Below, piece by piece: positions 44,764 through 54,500 of a DNA stretch of 64,000 nucleotides; the first letter of the stretch is position 1; every line of letters begins with the position of its first letter. The notes beneath the pieces were generated by a model. It had not been told where the DNA came from and made no database searches. It saw nothing but the letters and a program-made list of their open reading frames with translations. The stretch spans positions 62,001 to 126,000 of the forward strand of contig CAJTLP010000003.1 in assembly GCA_910577195.1 (NCBI GenBank), given 5' to 3'. Source of the DNA: an uncultured Eubacterium sp. GTDB lineage: Bacteria; Bacillota; Clostridia; Oscillospirales; Acutalibacteraceae. The translations under genes were made by a program, and so were the position numbers.

Positions 44764-45220
44764 AATTTTTGAAACAAAAGAATATAATGATGAAATGATT
44801 TCACTTTGGCAACAAGCCTTTGGTGATAGCAGGGAAGATGTTATATTTTTTCTGAATAATGCCCATAATATCAGTTGCCTGTGCTTATATGATAACGATT
44901 GTCTTTGTTCAATGCTTTTCCTTGTGGATTGCAAGGTGCTGGGCGAAGATTATAAATATATTTATGCTGCCTGTACGGATAAGTCTTATCGGTCATCAGG
45001 ATATATGTCACAGCTGTTGCAATATTCACAGGTGAATTACAAAAGAATTTTATTGATTCCTGCCGATGATTCACTTGTTTACTATTATTCAAAAAGAAGC
45101 TTTAATCATAAAGCGGATATTCATAACATTATATTTAATGAGTGCGATGAAATTAAGGAGTATTTGTTTGAAGGCTGCTCTCTTGATGAACCATTTGCGC
45201 TTGCTTATAACGGAGATTAA
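44756..45220 (+). CDS. GNAT-family acetyltransferase-like protein (Eis-like N-terminal half)
   Basis: A 154-residue protein. FGDSREDVIFFLNN (about 20-33) and LVDCKVLGEDYKYIYAACTDKSYRSSGYMSQLLQY (about 58-92) resemble the first GNAT domain of Eis/YhbS-type proteins, with the R-x-x-G-x-M acetyl-CoA loop. The second domain and sterol-carrier domain of full Eis proteins are absent, so it is a short form. The start ATG 44756 lies within the end of the DUF2156 gene. The GTG at 44741 has no ribosome site. Confidence 0.68.
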   Translation: MVKIFETKEYNDEMISLWQQAFGDSREDVIFFLNNAHNISCLCLYDNDCLCSMLFLVDCKVLGEDYKYIYAACTDKSYRSSGYMSQLLQYSQVNYKRILLIPADDSLVYYYSKRSFNHKADIHNIIFNECDEIKEYLFEGCSLDEPFALAYNGD

Positions 45221-45222
45221 TT

Positions 45223-45774
45223 ATGGTATATTTATTTTTAGCAGACGGCTTTGAGATTATTGAGGCACTTGCACCTGTTGATATGTTAAGACGTGCAAAG
45301 CTTGATGTAAAAACTGTCGGTGTAACAGGTAGAAATGTCTTGTCCTCCTGCGGTGTGGAGGTAACAGCAGACATTACAATTGACGAATTTGAATACATTG
45401 ATGTTAATGCAGTCATTCTTCCGGGAGGTATGCCTGGTACACTCAACCTTGAGAATAATGCAGCGGTTCAGAATACAATCGATAAAGCTGTTGAAAATAA
45501 AGCATTAATCTGTGCAATCTGTGCGGCTCCGTCCGTTTTAGGTCACAAGGGATTGCTTAAAAATAAAGAGGCTATTGCTTTTCCCGGATTTGAGAAAGAC
45601 CTTGAGGGTGCTGTGATTTCAGAGCAGTATGTTGTCCGAGACGGTAATTTCATTACTGCTAAAGGTGCAGGTGTAGCCGTTGATTTTGGCCTTGAAATTG
45701 TCAGGGCTCTAACAGATGAGGAAACAGCAAATAATATAAGGAATACAATTCAGTGCAAACCAAACAAAGCTTAA
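45223..45774 (+). CDS. DJ-1/PfpI family protein
   Basis: A 183-residue class I glutamine-amidotransferase-fold protein. MVYLFLADGFEIIEALAPVDMLRRA carries the conserved Glu (FE), and ALICAICAAPSVLG the nucleophile elbow Cys near 100; FITAKGAGVAVDFGLEIV ends the fold. It matches the YajL/ThiJ-like group of DJ-1 proteins (deglycase or redox chaperone activities reported). It follows the acetyltransferase by two bases and overlaps the next gene by 22. Confidence 0.92.
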   Translation: MVYLFLADGFEIIEALAPVDMLRRAKLDVKTVGVTGRNVLSSCGVEVTADITIDEFEYIDVNAVILPGGMPGTLNLENNAAVQNTIDKAVENKALICAICAAPSVLGHKGLLKNKEAIAFPGFEKDLEGAVISEQYVVRDGNFITAKGAGVAVDFGLEIVRALTDEETANNIRNTIQCKPNKA

Positions 45775-46313
45775 GACGTGAATTGAAGATAAGCAGAAGG
45801 AATATTGAGAATAAAAAAGAAGCGGACAAAAAAATCCGTGAAAATCTTATGGCTTCAGATTTTTATAAGAATGCCGAAACTGTATTATTCTACGCTGCTT
45901 TAGATGATGAAATAAATATTGATGAATGCATTAAATCAGCTTTATCGCAGGGCAAGAAAGTGGCCTTGCCTGTATGCCTTGATGATAGCGGAAATATGAA
46001 ATTTTATTACATAAATTCTTTAAATGATATTAAAACAGGCTTTTTCGGTGTGCGTGAGCCTGATATAAATATCTGTGAAGAAGTAGCTGATTTCAGTTCT
46101 TCTGTATGTATTGTGCCTGCAATAGCGTATGATAAGCAAGGCTACAGGCTTGGATACGGAAAAGGGTATTATGACAGATTTTTGAAAAATTTTACTTTTA
46201 TTTCTTTAGGTCTGTGTTATAATGAATTAATGATGGATTCTTTACCGACAGATGAATATGATATTTCTGTTGATTATATTATTACTCAGGACGGACTTCT
46301 TAAGGTGATTTAA
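45753..46313 (+). CDS. 5-formyltetrahydrofolate cyclo-ligase
   Basis: A 186-residue enzyme converting 5-formyl-THF to 5,10-methenyl-THF with ATP. RRELKISRRNIENK at the N-terminus, the middle FYAALDDEINID and the C-terminal PAIAYDKQGYRLGYGKGYYDRFL (ATP/substrate loop, about 130-150) are diagnostic. The start is GTG 45753 within the end of the DJ-1 gene. GGAGG after its stop serves mltG. Confidence 0.93.
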   Translation: MQTKQSLRRELKISRRNIENKKEADKKIRENLMASDFYKNAETVLFYAALDDEINIDECIKSALSQGKKVALPVCLDDSGNMKFYYINSLNDIKTGFFGVREPDINICEEVADFSSSVCIVPAIAYDKQGYRLGYGKGYYDRFLKNFTFISLGLCYNELMMDSLPTDEYDISVDYIITQDGLLKVI

Positions 46314-46324
46314 AGGAGGATATT

Positions 46325-47593
46325 ATGGATAACAATGAGTTTAAGCTGGAGGAATCAGGTATTAATCCTGTAAATACTGCCGGTAGCGACAAGGATGTTT
46401 ACTTTTCAAATGTTGATAACGATGATATTCCTGCCGCAGCGAAAACAGCAACCGTTAAAAGGTCAGCACCAAAGCAGAAAAAAAGTAAGGGTGTTGCAAG
46501 TACTTATGTGTTCTTTATCGTTGTTATTGTTCTTTCAATGGTTATTTCTGTTTACGCGGTTATGTGTATGAATGATGTGCTTGCGATTACAAAAACAAAT
46601 TCAACTGTGACTGTAAGCTTTAGTGAGCCGATAGACAATATTGATGATGCTGTCGAGCTTCTTTCTGATAACGGTTTGATTAAGTGTAAAAATTTCTGTA
46701 AGTTGTTTGCAAAATTCCGTGAAAGCCAGGTTGGTCCTGACTGGAGAAACGGTGTTCATTATGATGACAAAACATACGAACCAGGCGTTTATTATCTGTC
46801 AGGCAAAATGGGGCTTGAAGGTATGCTTCAGGCAATGCAGGGCAATGCTGCCACCGCAGAAACAGTAACTTTGACCTTCCCTGAAGGTCTTACTGTTCCT
46901 GAAATTGTGGACAAGCTTGTTGCAAATGAGGTTTGTGATAAGGCAGCTCTTCTTTCAGCAATTGAGACAGTTAATTTTTCATATTCACTTGTGAATTCTC
47001 TTCAGGCAGATGAGCAAGTTCCATATCGTCTTGAGGGTTATCTTTTCCCAGATACCTATGATTTCTATGTTGGTGAAAGTGCTTCATCCGTTGTAAAAAA
47101 ATTCCTTGCAAACGGTGATACACGTATTAAAGAGGAGCACAGAAAAAAGGCTGAGGAAATGGGATATTCAATGCATGATATTATTATCATTGCATCCATT
47201 ATTCAGAAGGAAGCAGGTAATGAGGAGCAGATGAAAACAATTTCTGCTGTTATCCATAACCGTCTTTCGGATCCTGTACAATTCCCATCTATAGGCTGTG
47301 ACTCAACAAGTGATTATATCAAGAACAAAGTCGGACCTGCTCTTTCCTCAACGTCAGCTCATACAGCAGACTATTATCTGAATTATTATGATACCAATAT
47401 TTCTTCTGAGGTTGTAGGCTTGCCGGAAGGTCCTATATGTAATCCGGGTCTTGCTGCGATTGAGGCAGCTCTTAACCCTGACGGAAGTGATGCTTATTTC
47501 TTCTTCCACGATAACAAGGGCAATCTTTATACTGCAAAAACAAATCCTGAATTTAATGAAAAGGTAGCAACCTATGCACCTTATTTACTGTAA
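46325..47593 (+). CDS. mltG: Endolytic murein transglycosylase MltG (YceG-like)
   Basis: A 422-residue cell-wall enzyme that cuts nascent glycan strands. An acidic cytoplasmic tail (1-57) precedes a single membrane helix (about 59-82) and the extracellular YceG/DUF1175 region. The active-site segment is ASIIQKEAGN (with the catalytic Glu, about 290-300), followed by AVIHNRLSDPVQFPSIGCDST and GLPEGPICNPGLAAIEAALNPDGSDAYFFFH. AAAGGAGG precedes the ATG. It overlaps the U32 peptidase start. Confidence 0.94.
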   Translation: MDNNEFKLEESGINPVNTAGSDKDVYFSNVDNDDIPAAAKTATVKRSAPKQKKSKGVASTYVFFIVVIVLSMVISVYAVMCMNDVLAITKTNSTVTVSFSEPIDNIDDAVELLSDNGLIKCKNFCKLFAKFRESQVGPDWRNGVHYDDKTYEPGVYYLSGKMGLEGMLQAMQGNAATAETVTLTFPEGLTVPEIVDKLVANEVCDKAALLSAIETVNFSYSLVNSLQADEQVPYRLEGYLFPDTYDFYVGESASSVVKKFLANGDTRIKEEHRKKAEEMGYSMHDIIIIASIIQKEAGNEEQMKTISAVIHNRLSDPVQFPSIGCDSTSDYIKNKVGPALSSTSAHTADYYLNYYDTNISSEVVGLPEGPICNPGLAAIEAALNPDGSDAYFFFHDNKGNLYTAKTNPEFNEKVATYAPYLL

Positions 47594-48825
47594 TGATTAT
47601 GAGAAAAATTGAACTTCTTTCACCTGCCGGTGATTTTGAAAGACTTAAGCTGGCATTGAAATTCGGAGCAGATGCTGTTTATCTTGGCGGTGAACAGTTT
47701 GGTATGCGTACCAATCCTTCTAATTTTAATGCTGACCAGCTTAAGGAGGCTGTAAGCCTTGTACATTCACTCGGCAAAAAGGTATATTTAACCTGTAATA
47801 CCTTGCCGAGAAATAATGAAATTGAATATTTGCCTGATTTTTTAAAGTATGCTGCTGATATTGGTATTGACGCATTTATTATTGCGGATGTCGGTGTTAT
47901 GATGCTGGCAAAAAAATATGCACCTGATGTGGAGATTCATATGTCAACGCAAGTCGGTATAGTGAATTACCAGACAGCAAATTCCTTTTATGAGCTTGGA
48001 GCAAAGCGCATTGTTACTGCACGTGAGCTTTCACTTGAGGATATAAAAACAATCAGAGATAAGACTCCGCCTGAGCTTGAAATTGAGGTTTTTGTACACG
48101 GTGCAATGTGTATGAGCTTTTCAGGACGCTGTATTCTTTCCGATTATATGGTCGGCAGAGATGCCAACAGGGGTGACTGCGCTCAGCCCTGCCGATGGAA
48201 ATATCATCTTGTTGAGGAGACTCGTCCCGGTCAGTATTTCCCGGTAAATCAGGATGAAAATGGAACTTATATTTTCAATTCACGCGACCTTTGTATGATT
48301 GAGCATATTCCTGAGCTTGTTGATGCAGGAATTGATTCCTTTAAAATAGAGGGCAGGGCAAAGAGTGAGTATTATACCGCAATTGTCACCTATGCCTATC
48401 GCAATGCAATTGATGAATATTTAAAGAATCCGAGTGCTGATTTTAAGGTTCCTCAGTGGATTCTTGATGAAATGGAAAAAATGAGTCACCGTGAATATAC
48501 TACCGGATTCAATTTCGGACCTATGAAAAACGGTCAGGTTCTTAACACAGGAGGATATATACGCAGCTGGGATGTCTGTGCATTATTTAACAGCTATAAT
48601 GACGGACGTCTTGTGGTTGATCAGCGAAACCGTTTTTATCAGGGAGATATTCTCGAGGTTGTTGAGCCGAATAAAAAGCCGTATCAGATCACTGTTGAGG
48701 ATTTGTATAACGAAACAGCTGATGAAAAGGTTGATGTTGCCAATAAGGCTACCAATACATATTCCTTTAAATGTGATATTCCGATTTCATCTGATGCTAT
48801 TTTCAGACGCCAAAGAACTGAATAA
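47593..48825 (+). CDS. U32-family peptidase (collagenase-like/RlhA type)
   Basis: A 410-residue TIM-barrel protein. ELLSPAGDFERLKLALKFGADAVYLGGEQFGMRT at the N-terminus and EVFVHGAMCMSFSGRCILSDYMVGRDANRGDCAQPCRW (about 160-200) with its cysteines are the U32 signature. Related proteins act in tRNA or rRNA hydroxylation rather than as proteases. The ATG at 47593 overlaps the mltG stop; ATG 47599 is an alternative. A terminator that also contains the next gene's ribosome site follows. Confidence 0.92.
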   Translation: MIMRKIELLSPAGDFERLKLALKFGADAVYLGGEQFGMRTNPSNFNADQLKEAVSLVHSLGKKVYLTCNTLPRNNEIEYLPDFLKYAADIGIDAFIIADVGVMMLAKKYAPDVEIHMSTQVGIVNYQTANSFYELGAKRIVTARELSLEDIKTIRDKTPPELEIEVFVHGAMCMSFSGRCILSDYMVGRDANRGDCAQPCRWKYHLVEETRPGQYFPVNQDENGTYIFNSRDLCMIEHIPELVDAGIDSFKIEGRAKSEYYTAIVTYAYRNAIDEYLKNPSADFKVPQWILDEMEKMSHREYTTGFNFGPMKNGQVLNTGGYIRSWDVCALFNSYNDGRLVVDQRNRFYQGDILEVVEPNKKPYQITVEDLYNETADEKVDVANKATNTYSFKCDIPISSDAIFRRQRTE

Positions 48826-48832
48826 ATATTAA

Positions 48833-48865
48833 CCCCCTGTGTAAACTACTCAGGGGGCGTTTTTT
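48833..48865 (+). terminator. Terminator stem overlapping the PBP ribosome-binding site
   Basis: CCCCCTG (48833-48839) pairs with CAGGGGG (48851-48857) across 11 bases and is followed by CGTTTTTT. The right arm AGGGGG is eight bases before the ATG of the PBP gene and is its only ribosome site. The structure could attenuate transcription and also hide the site in read-through RNA. Confidence 0.72.
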
Positions 48866-50323
48866 ATGAGTAAAAGATTAGTATCTCTTTTGTGTGTTTT
48901 TTCTCTTTTATTCACAGGTATTATAGGCAGATGCGCTTATATTGCACTGGGTTCGGCATATCAGATATCTGACAGCTATAACAGTTATACACTGAATATC
49001 GGCAGGCTTTATACAAATATTTACGACAGAGCAGGAAGAAAAATAAATAATAATGACAAATCCTTTGTAGCTGTAATACGTCCGAATGAAAAATGCCTTA
49101 ACGAGCTTGATAAGCTGTTTGATAAAAATGAAGTTGCTGAGATAACGGATGAGCTGTCTCAGGGATATCCTGTTATCCGAGAGATAAATAAAAAAATCGA
49201 TACAAAATATATTAAAATTTTTGAAAAAATCAACGATTATAATATTATAGCACCTCACCTCCTGAATAAGGAAAACGGAGGACTTGAGCAATATGTCAGT
49301 GAAGAAATCGGCTCACTTTCTGTGAATTTCTCTGTTGATGCGGTGGGCAGACTGCTGACAGGTGACGACGGTACAGTCGTAAATGATAACTATGACAGCA
49401 ATGACGGTGTAGTCATTTCACTGGACAGCGAAGTACAGAAAATAGCAGAGGAGGCCGCAAGGTCAATCCCAAAAGGCTCGGTTGTGATTCTTGATACAGA
49501 AACGTCGCAGGTGCTTGCATCGGTCAGCAGGGGAGACGATTATATAAATCGCTCGCTTTCACCATATGCAGTTGGTTCAGTTTTTAAAATTGTTGTATGT
49601 GCCTGTGCACTTGAAAATCATATAAATCTGGTTTATACCTGCACAAGCAAAATAAAGGTTAAAGATACTGAATTTCATTGTCAGAAAAATCATGCACATG
49701 GTTTTCAGAATATGAAGCAGGCGCTTGCAAATTCCTGCAATTGTTATTTTGTCAATCTTGCTTTAAAGCTAGGTCCTGACAAAATTTTTGAAACGGCAGA
49801 AAAATTTGGATTTGGTAAAGCTTTTGAACTTTACAATAAATGGACTGTAAAGGCAGGAACCTTTGCAGATAAAAGTGAATTGAATTCACTTGGTCAGTTG
49901 GCTTTAATCGGCTTTGGTCAGGGTCTGCTCACAGACTGTCCTATGCATTTTGCCTCCGTAATATCATGTATTGCAAATGGCGGAAATTATTCCGCTCCCA
50001 CGCTTGACATAAAAGAAATTGCTGAAAATAACATTATTTCAGAAAGTACGGCTGAAACACTGCGTGAATATATGAAATATGTTGTATCTGACGGAACAGG
50101 GAAAAATGCCGAATATAATGAAAAAACTGCCGGAAAAACAGCAACCGCCCAGAGCGGTATATATAATAACGGAAAAGAAATTCTCAATACCTGGTTTGCT
50201 GGCTTTTATCCCTATCATAACCCTAAGTATACAATCGTAGTAATGCGTGAAAATGGCGAAAGCGGTGCAGAAGACTGTTGTCCTGTTTTTCGTGATATTG
50301 TTGAAAAGCTTGACGAAAAATAG
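48866..50323 (+). CDS. Class B penicillin-binding protein (transpeptidase)
   Basis: A 485-residue peptidoglycan transpeptidase. An N-terminal membrane helix (1-25) anchors it; YTNIYDRAGRKI begins the short dimerisation/pedestal domain. The catalytic motifs are AVGSVFKIV (SxxK, Ser near 237), SCNCY (SxN, near 290) and AGKTATAQSG (KTxT, near 424). KTAT instead of KTGT also occurs in other clostridial PBPs. It is smaller than PBP2 or SpoVD and lacks PASTA domains. It resembles accessory or sporulation-type class B PBPs. Its ribosome site is in a terminator stem. Confidence 0.88.
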   Translation: MSKRLVSLLCVFSLLFTGIIGRCAYIALGSAYQISDSYNSYTLNIGRLYTNIYDRAGRKINNNDKSFVAVIRPNEKCLNELDKLFDKNEVAEITDELSQGYPVIREINKKIDTKYIKIFEKINDYNIIAPHLLNKENGGLEQYVSEEIGSLSVNFSVDAVGRLLTGDDGTVVNDNYDSNDGVVISLDSEVQKIAEEAARSIPKGSVVILDTETSQVLASVSRGDDYINRSLSPYAVGSVFKIVVCACALENHINLVYTCTSKIKVKDTEFHCQKNHAHGFQNMKQALANSCNCYFVNLALKLGPDKIFETAEKFGFGKAFELYNKWTVKAGTFADKSELNSLGQLALIGFGQGLLTDCPMHFASVISCIANGGNYSAPTLDIKEIAENNIISESTAETLREYMKYVVSDGTGKNAEYNEKTAGKTATAQSGIYNNGKEILNTWFAGFYPYHNPKYTIVVMRENGESGAEDCCPVFRDIVEKLDEK

Positions 50324-50350
50324 TATAATTCAAAATAAGGCGGTGAATGA

Positions 50351-51349
50351 ATGAAAAGCTATAAAAATAAATTAAAAACAATTCTTATATATAAAATGCT
50401 TGAAAATGAGAGTGATGAGGAGAATCCTGTTACCTCGTCAAGCCTTATTGATATGCTGGCTGAATACGGATTTGAATGTGACCGAAAAACCATTTATTCC
50501 GATATAAATGCACTCAATTCAATAGGCTGTGATATTATGAAAAGCAGCGGATACAACGGCGGCTTTTTTATGGCTTCGCGTAAGTTTGAACTGCCTGAGG
50601 TTATGCTCCTTATTGATGCTGTAACAAGTGCAGGCTTCATAACACCCAAGAAAACGGAATCCCTCGTAAATAAGCTAAAAACCCTTGTATCTGTAAAACA
50701 GGCTGAATCTATGGTAAGTCAGGTTTATGTTGATGCCAATCATTCCAAATGTGACAATGAAGAGGTTTATATTATTATTGACAAGCTTCACGATGCAATT
50801 ATGAAGCGAAAAAAGGTGCGTTTCATATATACTCGTCGAAGTATTGACCTACATAATAAAAGGAAAAATACTGAAAGACTTTTTACAGTTTCTCCATATG
50901 CACTGATTTGGAAGGACGACCATTATTATTTAGTGTGCAACAAGAAGAAATATGATAATCTTATGAATCTGCGTATTGACCGAATGAAGAGACTTTCCAT
51001 AGTCAGTGATGATGCACGTCCTGTGGGAGAGGTAAGTCCGTATAAATATGAATTTGATGCACAGGACTATAGTTCAAAAATGTTTAATATGTTTTCCGGT
51101 GAGGAATGTGAAGTCAGATTAAAATGCAGCCTGAAACTTCAGGAAGAAATGCTGGACAGATTCGGTGCGTCGATTCCGCTTTCAGCATCAGATGCTGCTC
51201 ATTTTGAAACAGAGGTTAACGCTACTCTCAGTGACGGATTTGTTTCCTGGCTTATGCAGTACGGAGATGATGTGGAGGTTTTGTCACCGCCTGAACTGAT
51301 TGATATGATAAAAAACAAAGCAAACAGGATACTGAATAGGTATAAATAG
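50351..51349 (+). CDS. WYL-domain transcriptional regulator
   Basis: A 332-residue regulator. An N-terminal DeoR-like winged helix (about 1-70, EYGFECDRKTIYSDINALNSIGCDI) is followed by a WYL domain (about 140-220; RFTVSPYALIWKDDHYYLVCNKKKYDNLMNLRIDRMKRL) and a C-terminal WCX extension. WYL proteins bind nucleic acids or nucleotides as ligands. GGCGGTGAATG provides the ribosome site. It is upstream of the sialidase, with a terminator between, so it may or may not regulate it. Confidence 0.88.
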   Translation: MKSYKNKLKTILIYKMLENESDEENPVTSSSLIDMLAEYGFECDRKTIYSDINALNSIGCDIMKSSGYNGGFFMASRKFELPEVMLLIDAVTSAGFITPKKTESLVNKLKTLVSVKQAESMVSQVYVDANHSKCDNEEVYIIIDKLHDAIMKRKKVRFIYTRRSIDLHNKRKNTERLFTVSPYALIWKDDHYYLVCNKKKYDNLMNLRIDRMKRLSIVSDDARPVGEVSPYKYEFDAQDYSSKMFNMFSGEECEVRLKCSLKLQEEMLDRFGASIPLSASDAAHFETEVNATLSDGFVSWLMQYGDDVEVLSPPELIDMIKNKANRILNRYK

Positions 51350-51354
51350 TATTG

Positions 51355-51385
51355 AGACGGACGTGTAAAAATGCGTCCGTCTTTT
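51355..51385 (+). terminator. Terminator of the WYL regulator
   Basis: AGACGGACG pairs with CGTCCGTCT across ten bases, followed by TTTC, six bases past the stop. Confidence 0.82.
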
Positions 51386-51440
51386 CAATGTAACGCGTAA
51401 CGCATTTGTAAAAAAAATTAATAAAATGTTCACAAAACAC

Positions 51441-51469
51441 TTGACAATCTAATAACAATATAATAAAAT
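51441..51469 (+). promoter_or_regulatory. Promoter of the sialidase gene
   Basis: TTGACA (51441-51446), 17-base spacer, TAAAAT (51464-51469). Predicted start near 51476, with a leader of about 95 nt. Confidence 0.78.
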
Positions 51470-51571
51470 AAATCCGTATATAAATGGGGATAATTGCGTG
51501 TTTTTGTAAGGTCAGGTACAATATCGTGTATGTTCCTATCAGAATATGATTTTTTGTTTTAAGGAGGCAAT

Positions 51572-54500
51572 ATGGTTATGAAAATTAAAAAATCTACTAA
51601 AATATTATCCTTGTTTCTTGCTGTTTTAATGCTTGCAACAAGTATTCCGTTTGCTGCATTTGCAACGGATGAGTCAGGTATTAAGCCTGCAGAGGATACT
51701 TCTTTGGAGCGTCCTTTTGTAACAATGAAACCATCTGAAAGAATACGTATTCCGAGTCTTATTACTATGGACGACGGTACTCTTGTTGCACATGGTGAAG
51801 CACGTTGGAACGGTGGTATGGACGGCGGCGGAAATGATACCATGATTGCACGCTCAAGTGATAATGGTATTAATTGGACGTATACTTTTGTAAACTATTA
51901 TCCCGACAACGGAAATGAGTTTAATAAAGCTTCAACAAGTACTTGCGACTCTGCAATTGCAACAGACGGAAAGAAGTTGTATCTTCTTACCACATTCTTC
52001 CCAGCTGGCTATGCTCTTAATGGTTCCAGTGCAAATAACCAGGTTAAGAGCGGTGATACTGCATTTGATGCTAATGGAAGAATTAAGTTGAGACTTCTTG
52101 GCGAATCAAGTTATAATTACTACCTTGGTGATTTTGATGAGACAACAGGTCGTGCTAAGGTGTTTAATAATAACGGTGAAGCTTACGGCGATTATAACGT
52201 AGACCATGATTTCTATCTTTATGACGGTACTAATAGAAACGGAAATCTTTTTTACAGTGATTGTCTGTTCCAGACAGTTAAGACTACGTTCCTTATGTTC
52301 AGAACTTCTGACGATAATGGTGCTACATGGTCTGACTTTACTCTTGTTAACGTAAGGAAAACCGACGAGGCTTTCTACGGCGTCGGTCCCGGTCGAGGTA
52401 TTGTTACAGCAGATGGCACAATCGCTTTTGCATGCTATAAGTGGAACGGTACAAGTTTATCACAGCGTTCTTCTTTCATTTACTCAAGAGACGGCGGTAA
52501 AACCTGGACAAGAACTCCCGATATGGGTCAGCTCAAGACTTGGGTAGGTCATGGTACTTGGCACAGTGAATGCCAGCTTGTTGAGCTTGATGACAATACA
52601 ATCCGTATGTTTGCACGTAATGACTTCGGAAAGATTATTTACGGTGATGCTAAGGTCGGCTCAGACGGCGTAACATATGAATGGATTAATGGTGCAGGAA
52701 CCGACGGCGATTTATGGGGAACTGCCGGAAAAGGTCCTACTGTTCTTGATAATGAGATAAACGGCAAGAAGTTCAGCATTTGTGCAGACTGCCAGTATTC
52801 TGTTATCAAATATTCAAAGAAGATGCAGTGGAACGGTCAGTATTATGATGCTCTTATCGTTTCCTCACCAAGCAACGGTGGCAGAAGCGATGGTACATTT
52901 ACCGTGCTTCTTATGGATAAAAACTATAATGTTGTCAATGCTGTTCAGTATCAGTATACAAGTGGCTTTTTTGCATACTCTTGTATCACTGAGCTCAGTG
53001 ACGGAAGAATTGCTGTTTTGTTTGAGGATGATTCAGCAGCAAGAAGCATGGATTTTAAAATCTTTGATGTTGATAAAATTTCAGGTTTCAGAATTCCTGA
53101 GCTTGGACGTGTTCAGGATATTGAACTTATAAAAGGTGACAACAAAACATTTTTTGTTAGTGAGAATGTTATTACCAACTCTGACCCTACCATTGCCTCA
53201 GCTTCCTTTAATGAAAGATATGCTTCAGAGGGTAATCTGGGATTTGACGCCGGCTTTACCGGTGAAAAAATTCACCTTAGTGAAGCTCTCTACAATTTCA
53301 CTAAAATACCTGACGGCTTGTGGAACATAGGCAATATGGGTGTATGGCTTACTGTTTATCAGCCGGGTCTACCTTCAACTAAAGATAAAAAGGATATCGT
53401 TGTTCGTCAGGAGGGTGAATATTTCCAGTTTATTGATGGCAGCGGAGAAGCGCTTTACTTCTGGCGGGATACTTCAAAGATATATCAATGGGACCGTACG
53501 ACTGCGTATGGTCCTGACGGCTCAAGTGGCTCCGGCGATTACGCAGGTACGCTTTTTGAAGTATTCAGACCTGCAAAAATTGACGAGCAGGTTAATGATA
53601 CCGACCCTGTTCCTGGTTATGTCCGTATAACTGATATTAAAGAGATTGCCGATGGTGGGCAGTATCTTATTGGATGTAAAGTTGATGGTTCTTATTATTT
53701 CCTTTATCCTTCACTTTCCAATGATAATACTTACAGCCATTCAGTAAAATGTAACGGAAATAAAATTTTAGCAGGCTACTTTATGACTGTAGATGCACTT
53801 GCTTCAGGTAAGACTACTATTGTAAACGGATTAAATACCTATAATATTACCGTATCTGATTTCTCACGTGAAATCATCGGTGTGGTTGATTATGATCCTG
53901 TTATCTATACACATGGCACATCAACTACAAATACTGCTGATATTACAACAATCGGTAACAGAATTGCGGACGGTAATACCCCCGGTGAGAAGCAGACCAA
54001 TTACAGAATGCGAGATAATAATTACACGGTAATTGGTGTAGATGCTGTGTCTGCTACTACAGGAGAGCTGCTTGCTAACTGTGATATTAAACCTGATGGT
54101 ACAAAACTTACAGGTATTTTGCCGCTTGCAAATACGGAATCGTACAAGAGTTATGAGAGTGGTACTTATGTTACTCTCAAAACACAGCTTCGTGACAGCA
54201 ATGGCCTTGTATGGATACAGACCGACAGACTGTATGTTGCATCACATCCTGTTAATGCACATGTTATAGTTGGTAACTCTATTGACGCCTGGCAGGCAAC
54301 ACTTCCTTTATCAACATTGATTGTTGCAAACGGCTCATATGGTAACACCATGAAGTCTGACACCGTTTTTAACGGATACGGTAACGGTTATAATCTTAAC
54401 GCATTGAACATCAATGTAGGCAATGGAATGACATATGAATTTACAAGTGCGGATGCAATTTACAATAAAAACGGTTCTGATAAATATGCCGGTGTCGGTG

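Noticed and set aside
48866..50323. KTAT in place of KTGT in the PBP, considered as a sign of an inactive enzyme
   Set aside because: SxxK and SxN are intact, and Ala or Ser at this position occurs in other clostridial class B PBPs.
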